Assembly: GCA_016098155.1 (NCBI GenBank)
Contig: JAAAJB010000539.1
Coordinates: 1 to 24,498, forward strand
Direction of reading: 5' to 3'
DNA from: Actinomortierella ambigua
Taxonomy: Eukaryota > Mortierellomycota > Mortierellomycetes > Mortierellales > Mortierellaceae
Length of the DNA stretch: 24,498 nucleotides
The notes beneath the pieces were generated by a model. That model was not told where the DNA came from, made no database searches, and saw only the letters and a list, made by a program, of their open reading frames with translations. Below, piece after piece: positions 11,010-20,100 of the stretch. The position numbers were made by a program, and so were the translations under genes. Every line of letters starts with the position of its first letter. The first letter of the stretch is position 1.

Positions 11010-12941
11010 ATGCATCAGAGACAGCGACCGGTCATCACTAGACTTGGCCGCAAGCGTAGCCTCCAATCCTCATCAGAGAGCGAGGGCACCCAGGAATCGG
11101 CGACCACAAGCTGTAGCGAAGGAGCGACCGCCATGCCCGAACAAACACAGCATGACCCCCTGTCCACGGAGGGGAATCCCATGCGTCCTCCACGGGTTGC
11201 ATATGTCTTTAGCAATCACTATGCGCGCCTTGCCTCCTTGTTGCCATCCAATGTCGACAGAGTAATGCATTGTGTGTGTATGTGTATGCCAAGGCGCTGT
11301 AGCCTATTTACTCCTCCCTTGGCAGGTCAGCTGTGTTGACAAGGTGCTGTGTTTTATTGTCTCTACATCCAGGCATTGATGGTCCATAGCTTGGTCGAGG
11401 CGTACGGGCTTCTCAAGTCCAAGGATATCACAGTGATAAGCCCCCGGAAGGCGACCACAAAGGAACTTTGCTTGTACCACTCGAGAGACTATATTGGTAT
11501 GCATTCTCACCGACGGTCGCCATTTTGGATGTAGTGTCTTCTTGCTTCTTGCTTCTTGGCCTTCCCCCCGAGTATGACCGACACTCCTTTTCTTACAGAT
11601 TTCCTTCGTGCCGCCGAGGATTGTCACGAGGCTGTCGATGACGAGGACGATGGCGACCATGGGGAGGGCTCTTACGAAGATAAGCTAGAGGAGTATGGAC
11701 TCGTCTATGACTGTCGCGTCTTTGAGAAGCTAAGGGACTATGCCGAATACGTGGCAGGATCGACAATACAGGCTGCAAGCGTGCTGACTGATGACTCCTT
11801 TGATGTCGCTATCCATTGGGACGGAGGTAAGTGGATGAGGGGCTTGTGCCCCCACCCCCTCTTTCGCCCACTCGCATACCCCTGTGTCCCGACGGTTAAC
11901 CCTTTCTAGCACTCAACCGACTCGACTTCGACAAACAAACGAAAACAAAAAAATAGGGAGACATCATGCTATGAAAGATCATGCCTCGGGGTTTTGCTAT
12001 ATCAATGACATTGTTCTTGGCATCATGACCCTTCAGAAGGAGTTTAAAAGAGTGGTTTACATCGATCTCGATGTGCATCATGGCGATGGTAACGTAGTGC
12101 AGTGCCTCCTTTCATGCAACACTAAGACCCCGCATCACAAGTGCACCCTTCTCAACCCCCCCTTTATGGTCTTTCTTGCATTCTTTAAGGCGTCGAGAAG
12201 GCCTTTCAGTATTCTGACAAGGTGTTGACCATATCCCTTCACCACTTTGCAAAGGGGTTCTTCCCTGGAACTGGAGATGGTGATCGTCATAAATCGCCTC
12301 AAAAGACAAAGGCTGTGGTAAACCTACCCCTCCAATCAGGATTGACAGGCGAGCGCCTGTTCCACATCTTTGAGAGTCTAGTCGATCCTGTGGTTGCTTC
12401 TTTTGGGCCAGCAGCTGTCGTACTCCAGTGCGGTGTCGATGGTAAGAGTGAAGTACACAGGAATAGGTATGTGAGGGAGCATGGCCACCCACTCACTATT
12501 TTTCACCCAAACTGTTTAGGCCTCGCGCACGATCCCGCAGGGAAGTGGAACGTTTCGATCCGGGGATTTGGCGACTGTGTCAAGAAAGTCTTGTCATGGA
12601 AAAAACCGACTCTGCTTCTTGGCGGAGGTAATTTTATGGAACACATTTTCAAATGCATTCCTGCGACCTTTCTTTCGGGCTAGTTGTATGTAATGCGGAC
12701 CACCTTTCGATATTTTCTAGGTGGGTACAAGAACACCTCCGCGGCTCGTTGTTATGCCTACTTAACAAGCCTTGTCATCGGGAAAAATATTTCGGATGAC
12801 ATTCCCGAGAACCCATACTTTGAGCAGTACGGCCCAGAGTTCACCCTTCATATCGACACTAGCAGGAAACCCGATAAGAACACGGATGAATACATCAAGG
12901 TCGTCAGCGACCTTGTCAAACAACAATCAGAGTCGTTCTAG
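11010..12941 (+). CDS. HDAC8: HDAC8/Hos1-like class I histone/protein deacetylase (7 exons, 438 aa)
   Basis: Exons: 11010-11261, 11373-11496, 11599-11826, 11957-12088, 12190-12441, 12520-12627, 12721-12941 (1317 nt). It is a zinc-dependent lysine deacetylase of the arginase/deacetylase fold; the human and yeast relatives (HDAC8, Hos1) deacetylate cohesin Smc3. All key residues are visible: tandem histidines H204-H205 ([15 protein letters not shown]), zinc ligands D240 and H242 ([10 protein letters not shown]), third zinc ligand D329 (LQCGVDGLAHDP) and catalytic Y368 (GGGGYKN). FFPGTGD is also present. [17 protein letters not shown] and EYGLVYDC align with the start of the domain, and the overall pattern follows HDAC8 almost without gaps. 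The first ~60 residues are Ser/Glu-rich and disordered. Start is uncertain: ATG 11133 (context GCCATG, 397 aa) is a strong alternative, and 11181 is possible. Convergent with the Bro1-like gene, 86 bases between stops. Hos1 versus HDAC8 orthology is not settled here. Confidence 0.9.
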
Positions 12942-13027
12942 ACACAGGCTGCCAGCCCTGCACATAGTTCGCGAAAATACACACAAATATACATCGTTTA
13001 TTCCATGTGGTTGAAGAAACGGACAAA

Positions 13028-16000
13028 CTACTTCCCGCCACCATACTGCAGATCTTTGGCAGGATTCCAAGCGCCAGGCGGCGCTTGTTGTTGTTGGCGA
13101 GGTGAGTTGGCTGGCCAGGGCGTTGCCTGATATGCCTGGAATGGTTGGGCTTGATATGGCTGGGTGTGAGGCGGGTATGCGTCTGCTGCTCCTGCCTGGC
13201 TTCCAGGCCGTCCAGCAAAGTTGATGCCCATATTGGGGCTCCATGCACCACCTCCACCTCCTGGTGCCGAAGGAGCAGTAGCTTGATGCAGGTTAGCGGT
13301 ATTGCTGCTGATGTTGTTGTTGTTGTTGTTGATGTTGTCCATGTTCATTTGTGACAAGCTTTCCGTAAGCTCACTAGAAATCGTAAGAAATATGCATGAG
13401 ATACAAGTACCACTTTTTTTTCTTTTTTTCTAGTTCTTTTTCTCTTTTTTTTTCTTTGTCTGGACATCCACTTTACCTTAGTTCCTTGGCCTCCATCTTT
13501 CGCGCAAAAAAGTAGTCGCGGCAGCTGTCGCGGAGGCGGACAAGAATTCTTTCAAAGTCACGATGGAACTGCATGCCCTCCCTGAGGTTCGCCATGATGG
13601 CCTTGTACTTTTGGTAGGCGGTATCGAGATTCGCCAATGCCTTCTCGCGTTGCTGTACAACGGCGTTTTGACGCCTGCCACTGACAAAGGCCTTATTAGT
13701 CTCCTGAAGTGCCGCCAGCAGGTCGTCCTGTGCTACCGTCTCCTCCTTGACTAGTCTCTTGTAGCCGTCATATTTTCGGAGTTGTTCCTGGAACACTGCC
13801 TCAAAGTGTGCAGGCTCAATCTTGACGGCCGACGAATTGGCGGTCAATTTGTTTGTGATCTCCACCAACGCCGGGCCAATATCGTCTTCATCAGCGATGC
13901 GCTTAATCTCCTCCAGCTTGATACGACGCGCTTTGATCATCTGGTCTACTTCTTCTAACAGCATCTTGAGGTCGCTGACAATCTCTGGGTCCACAGCGCC
14001 GGCCGAGGTTGTCGAATTGGGAACAGCCCTCTCGACCTCCCTCTATGGGGGGGGGGGATTGGAGACAAGGAGAAAAGAGTAAGAAGTCTTCTCCTATTGA
14101 CCGTCGATCGTCCATCTTGCTGTATCGACTTGCATCCTTACTTACCCTTCCACTACTCAAAAGTTCAAGCGATCGGCCCCAAGTGGTTAAAAGGGAGTCG
14201 ACCTTATTCTTGACAATCAGATCGCTCTTCCTGGCCGACTCGAGCGTCTCGCGATGCTTACGACCTTGTTCTACAAAACTCTTGGTCATAAATTCAGATG
14301 TGGGACGCTCCCAGAGCTCTTTGAACCGGCGTCGGAAAGCCTCATCCTCGTTCGCCTCTTGCTGCAGTGCCTCGAAGATCTCGTCCAGGATGGAGGCATT
14401 CTGGCGCGATTGCGTTTGGACGTTCTGCAGCATTTCGTTCAAACCATTGAGTCCTCCATCACTTACAATATCATCAATGTGTGAAATGAGCGTCGGTGGC
14501 AAGCCAATAGGTTGCTCTAAAGCTTGCAGCGCTGCTGGAAGATTGAGCGCCTGCATTTGACTGAAGAGAGAACAATAATAAAGCAACGCGAAGGTGGATG
14601 ATGAGCAACATGATCGAGCAACATAACATAAACATGCACCCATATGAAAAATACTACACTTACGAATAACAGACGCCGGTAAGTTCGTCGAATTTGCCTC
14701 CAATATCCTCCTTCACCAAGCGCTCCTTGCGCTCTGTATAGACGCTGGCCGCTTGGTGAACGGCAAAAGGGACGAGCTTGAAAAACAAGGGTACCCCCAG
14801 GAGCATGTTGTGCTCGTTCATAAGTGGCACTGGGTTGACAATCTCCGGAGTTTCCAGCGGCTTACTGACATCTGCTTTTGCGATGGTGGGAAGCGAGGCT
14901 GCAGGTGGAATAGCCTCCAGATAAATGATGTCGTTGTCCTTCTCTGCGCGTGAGAGGTTTCTCTGAATCGCCGCCTGCAGAGATTTGAGATCGTTGACAA
15001 CAGAGTCCTTGAGGTTGCGCTGCAATTCCAGTCCCTGATTGACCAGTTGCTCAGAGATTTGCAAGCGAGCAATCTCCTCGCCATATTTGTTCTGCGATAT
15101 GCACTCACAGCTCTTGCGGTACTGTGCTACAGCGTTGAAGTGGAGTGCCTTCGCCTGCATCTGGCTCGTCCATGGGCTGGTGAATAGTGTCAACATGGAA
15201 CTATGGGTTGCTCCTTCGTGGGCTGACTCATAGTAGTCGGCTACCTGAGCAGCCAGTCTTGAGATCACACCATCCTTCATTTGATCTATTTCAGGTTCAC
15301 CAGAGTGACAAAAGCGATAAATTAGCATGTCTCTTTTCCACAGATTGAGATGGTTTTACGACATCTCTCCTCCTAGGTTTAGACGCCAAGACTTACCGAT
15401 CACTGCCTTTTGCCAGAAACACTCCTGCGCCTGCGCAAGCATCAAATGCATAAACACAGTGCAGGCGGCGGTCGAGATGTCAACCGTAGGCGCGATGCGA
15501 AGTTCTGGCACGATGGCGTCCCGAAGGTGCTTGAAACATCCGGCAGCTCTCTGTGTTGGGCGATGGGGAATGTTGGCAGGAGATGCAAAGCGATGGTGTG
15601 AGTGGCTGTGCAGATTTGCTCCGCAGCTTCGACTTTGGCCGCTCGGAAGAAGTAGACTTTTGACAACTGGGCTGCCAGTGGCAGGGCGGGGGGGGTGGGA
15701 GACCATTGCTACAGCCATACCAAGCGCATTATGCTTTCGTGGCTGCAACTGCAGCTGCATGCGCTGTGATGGCAGAGTGAGCCTTTTTTTACCTGAAAAT
15801 AGGCGCAAGCACGTTTGAGTCCCTCAACCGTATTTCTATTCTCGTTAACTCCAAGCTGGCTGTACATGGCGGCAATATTGAAACAGACACAGGCGCGCTC
15901 GTAGTACATGTTCCTGTAGGTGTCTAGTTTTCCGTGATCGGCAAAGAGAAGAGTCGGGCAAGAAAGTAGAACGTCAGCATTGGTTGTACAACAGCCCATC

Positions 16001-16743
16001 ACCTTACAACCGCTTTGTTGCGCAGGAGTTCCTTGGCAAGGCGTCTTCTGCATCTCTTCGCGCTTGGCACGTCTGTCGCGAGCCAAGGATCCGTGGGTCA
16101 GGTCATCTTACACTTTTTGTCGGGGTTGTTGACAATAGCCCATGGAAACTCGATGCCAGTCTATATAGACCAAGAACAATGAATGCGAGGGGAAAAGGTG
16201 AGTGGTTGGTGTGTACACTCCTGTTCGATCTGATAATCAATCATCCGACCAGCAACATACGTCAATTGGGAACTTGGAGCTCATAAAGACGAGCTGAGCG
16301 TGATACCTGATTGAAGAGCAAAAAGTCTTATTAGACAAGTATGGAAAAAACACGCCGCTGCTCTTCATTCTCTTCTCTCTCTGCTGTCTGCCTCTCTCTG
16401 CTGTCTGCCTCTCTCTGCTGTCTGCCTCTCTCTGTCTCTGTCTCTGTCTCTGTCTCCCCCTCACCCTCTCCTGCCCCCCCCCTTTCAATACGCTCAATAC
16501 ATAACAGACACGTTTCTATTATTCGTACTTGAGCAGCCTGTTCAATGCATTCTGGTGAGGCTCCAGGTTGACAATGTCGGCGCGAAGCTCGTCTAGGACG
16601 CGAAAGTCATCCTGGTATGCGTCGGGGTGTTCAGCATACGAGGCTGAGATGTAATCGCTGAGGCTCTTTGTCATGGCCACGTTGTCGGTCTTTTTGAAGT
16701 CAACATGCAGAATGTTGTTGTTTGCAGAGGCCAAGGCTGCCAT
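13028..16743 (-). CDS. BRO1: Bro1/ALIX-family ESCRT adaptor (Bro1 domain, V domain, Pro-rich tail; 9 exons, 847 aa)
   Basis: Exons, in coding order: 16743-16529, 16306-16261, 16160-16112, 15923-15793, 15550-15397, 15285-14664, 14560-14146, 14042-13477, 13373-13028 (2544 nt). Such proteins bind ESCRT-III Snf7/CHMP4 through the Bro1 domain and YPXL-type cargo or partners through the V domain, acting in multivesicular body sorting (Bro1, ALIX) or pH signalling (PalA/Rim20). Bro1 domain is about residues 1-390: LHVDFKKT start, LGVNENRN, EPG-like PTVDIS, AQAQECFWQKA, the MKDGVISRLAAQ helix equivalent to the CHMP4-binding patch, and YGEEIARLQ. The V domain is about 395-735, beginning near LNLPAALQAL and ending ANLREG...FFARK. 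The tail is Asn/Gln/Pro/Tyr-rich with no PTAP. Length is close to ALIX and Bro1. Start ATG has A at -3. The tail favours Bro1/ALIX over the shorter Rim20, but PalA/Rim20 is not excluded. Confidence 0.9.
13305..13341 (-). repeat. AAC-type trinucleotide repeat coding an Asn run in the Bro1-like tail
   Basis: GTT repeats on the + strand give AAC codons and six consecutive asparagines at the start of the Pro-rich tail. It marks the disordered linker after the V domain. Confidence 0.8.
16374..16460. repeat. pyrimidine-rich tandem repeat inside a Bro1-like intron
   Basis: Three adjacent 17-bp units (16376-16392, 16393-16409, 16410-16426; consensus TCTCTCTGCTGTCTGCC) are followed by about four TCTCTG hexamers. 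The tract lies wholly inside the 222-bp intron 16307-16528. On the coding strand it is GA-rich, so it is not the polypyrimidine tract of the acceptor. Confidence 0.9.
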
Positions 16744-17128
16744 CGTATTTTCTGAGTGTGCTATGAGCGTGTCAATGAGGCCTGCGGATTTTGGTGGAAT
16801 GAAAATGGGAATGAAGAGAAGCACAAGAGGGTGCCAAGCAAGGGAAAACTTCATTTTGGGTCAAGCCAAGAGGGCGCACCCGCCCTCTCATGTCACGTGG
16901 GCCGCGACAACTGGTGGTGGATCGTCTCGGAGGGAAATGGCCCTGAAGGAAGGCGAAAGGGATGACCGATAATGTTGCCATCCTACCCTGGCACTCGCCG
17001 TCCTTGGTCTGACACTTTGCTGAAGACACCCACGTTTCCAGGACAGAGATATCTCCTGAGGCACATCACGCCTTCTCAGAATCGTGTGCTCTCACAGCAG
17101 TAAATCAAATGCCGTTTTACTAGGTCTA
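16744..17128 (-). promoter_or_regulatory. upstream region of the Bro1-like gene with two GCCAAG boxes and one CACGTG
   Basis: These 385 bases lie between the Bro1-like start and the stop of the kinase gene on the same strand, so they must hold the Bro1-like promoter and the 3' end of the kinase gene. GCCAAG, the core of the PacC/Rim101 site known from Aspergillus, occurs at 16833-16838 and 16865-16870. A CACGTG E-box occurs at 16894-16899. No gene is supported here. Whether the motifs work is unknown. Confidence 0.3.
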
Positions 17129-20100
17129 CTAGGATGCATCTACTCTACCTAGTAACGTCATGAGAAAGGCCAAGCGTTGACGTGCATCATCATGCCCTTG
17201 CTCTGCAGCCTTACCATACCACTCCATTGCCTGGTCCCTGTCCATCGAGACACCTCGACCCTTCTCGTACATCCGACCGAGATTGTACTGAGCAGCAGCA
17301 TATCCATTGGCTGCTCCGTCGTTGTACACAGAGATGGCGTCCGTGTCGCTTTTCGGAGTTCGATAGTCATCAGACGCCATCCATTGCACATGGAAAAGTG
17401 CATCGGACTCTTCGAGGTCAATATTATCGCGCATCAAAGTGAACGCGTGCCTGTCATCCCGCTCCGTCTCGATTCCAAGCTCGTGCATACATGCAAGGCT
17501 GAACAGAGCGTTCATGTCCCCATGCGCTGCACTCTTGGCGTACCACTCAAAAGCAAGTCGATCACTTTGCTCGATTCCAAGACCTAGGTCATACTTCCAA
17601 CCAAGGCAGAACTGTGCGCCAGGATGGTCATGGAGCGCAGCCTTGTGATACCACTCACACGCCTTGACATTATTGTGCTCGACTCCCTGACCCTTATCGT
17701 ACGCCATCCCGATAAAGAACTCTGCCTTTGCATCCTCCTGTTCTGCAGCCAAACGATACAGCTTGAAGGCTATGACATCGCTCTGCTCGACTCCACGTCC
17801 CAGCTCGTACATCACTCCAAGGTTTCTTTGTGCATTGGCATTTCCTTGAGCAGCTGCTCGTTGATACCATGTCACAGCCTCAACGAAATCTTGTTCGACT
17901 CCTTTCCCATGAGCGTATGCTATGCCGAGATAAAACTCTGCCTCCGCATCTCCTTGGCTCGCGCCTTTGCGGTACCATGCGACAGCCTCTTCATCGTCTT
18001 GATCGACTCCACGGCCTTCCTCATACAATACCCCGAGGCATCGCTGTGCGTCAGCATTGCCTCGGTCAGCTGCCCGTCGGTACCATGTGACGGCCTCGGT
18101 GTAGCTCAGATCGACCCCTTGACCAGCCTCGTATGCCATACCAAGGTAAAGCTCCGCCTTGGCATCCTCTTGATCTGCCGCCTTGCGGTACCATTCGATA
18201 GCGGTAACCTCACTCTGCTCAACTCCTTGGCCTAATTCATACATCACTCCAAGATTAACCTGGGCAGCAGAATCCCCTTGGTCTGCCGCCTTCCGATACC
18301 ACGAAACGGCTTCGACATTACTCTGCTCAACTCCGCGGCCTTGCTGAAACATCACTCCAAGACAACGTTGCGCGTCAGAATCACCATGATCGGCCGCCCG
18401 TCGGAACCATTTCGCCGCTTCAACATCGCTCTGGTCCACTCCCTGGCCAAGGTCGTACGCCATCCCGAGCTGAAATTCTGCCTGGGAGTCCCCTTGCTCT
18501 GCGGCCTTGCGATACCACTGGGCAGCCTCGGAAAAATTCTGCTCGATTCCACGTCCTTCTCCAAGCATCAATCCAAGGTTTCGTTGCGCAATGGCCTCTC
18601 CTTGTCCCGCCGCTTTGCGATACCAAGTCACCGACTCTTCATCATTCTGCTCAACACCTTTTCCATGGTCGTATGCTAAGCCAAGGATAACGCCCGCTCT
18701 TGCATTTCCTCCATCAGCAGCCTTGCGGTACCAGGCGACAGCCTCGGCATCATTCTGTTCTATTCCCAATCCCTTTTGGTACATCCGCCCAAGACACCTT
18801 TGGGCTTCAGTATGCCCGTGCTCCGCGGCCTTGCGATACCACGTTGCAGCCTCTTCGTAACTCTGCTCAACGCCTTGACCGCCCTCGTATGCGTGACCGA
18901 GATAGAAGGCCGCTCTAGCATTTCCTTGTTCTGCGGCCTTGCGGTAAAATGCGGCAGCGTCGGCATCACTCTTGTCAACTCCCTGGCCCAACTCGTACAT
19001 CACTCCAACGTTGACCAGTCCAACTTGATCTCCTTGGTCAGCCGCCTTCGTGAACCAAGCCATAGCTTCGGCATCACTCTTCTCGACTCCTTGTCCGAAC
19101 GCATACATCACTCCAAGACATCTCTGTGCCTCTGCATTGCCTCGATCAGCTGCCTTGCGGTACCACAAGAAGGCATCGACAACGTCCGGATCTACACCCT
19201 TGCCTTGGTCGTACGCCATACCAAGATACAGCTCCGCCCTGGCATTCTCCTGAGACGCTGCCTGGCGGTACAGTGCAACAGCATCGCTGTAGCTCTGCTC
19301 GACGCCACGGCCATCCTCGTACATCAGTCCTAACTGAACCTGTGCATCCGAATAACCCTGATCCGCCGACTTGCGAAGCCATGCCACAGCCTCAGTAGCA
19401 TCCTGCTCGACTCCAATACCACGCTCGTACATCGATCCAAGATGCAACTGCGCTGCCGCATTTCCTTCCTCTGCTGCTCGGCGATACCAAACGACCGCCA
19501 TCTCATCGGACTGGTCGACTCCACGGCCGTCCTTGTACATGGACCCAAGTCCAAACAGTGCATCGACCTTGCCTTGCTCAGCAGCTCGTCGCACCCACTT
19601 TGCACCCTCGACATCGCTCTGCTCGACGCCCTGGCCACGAGAGTACATCAAACCAAGGTTGAACTGTGCATCCGCCACGCCTTGTTCTGCAGCTCGCTCG
19701 AACCACTTGGCAGCCTCGTTTTCGCTCTGGGACGTACCGCGACCACGGGCACAGTAGAGCCCGAATCGGAGCTGGGCCTGGGCTTCACCGCGCTCAGCAG
19801 CCATGCGGTACCATTTGGCGGCCTCGCCGTCAGTCTGGCTCAGGTCAGCACTGGGGCTACGCTCGTACATCAGACCAAGCTTGAGTTGAGCCGTAGCATG
19901 ACCTTGCTCGGCCGCCTTGCGGTACCAGAGCGGGGCATCCTCGGTAGAGCCGGCGACGTCGAGACCACGATCGCACATCCACCCAAGGACGAGCTGTGCA
20001 TCAGCATTGCCCTTGTTGGCCAGTTTTCGAAGATACTGGACGACCTCATCCCCGGTTTCGTTCTGGTGGTCGGCGCTTGTGCTATACTCCTCACCATGCA

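Noticed and set aside
14047..14057. G11 homopolymer as a possible regulatory G-quadruplex
   Set aside because: On the coding strand it is a C tract just before an intron acceptor and works simply as part of the pyrimidine tract. Single long G runs elsewhere (22289) likewise lack the four-run pattern.
13374..14663. Three introns of exactly 103 bp in the Bro1-like gene (13374-13476, 14043-14145, 14561-14663)
   Set aside because: Their sequences are not alike, so they are not copies of an intron element. About 100 bp is the usual length here, so the coincidence is probably chance.
623..16743. A functional cluster of EPG5-like, HDAC8-like and Bro1-like genes
   Set aside because: Two of the three act on endolysosomes, but eukaryotic gene order alone is weak evidence, and the deacetylase has a known nuclear role in other organisms.
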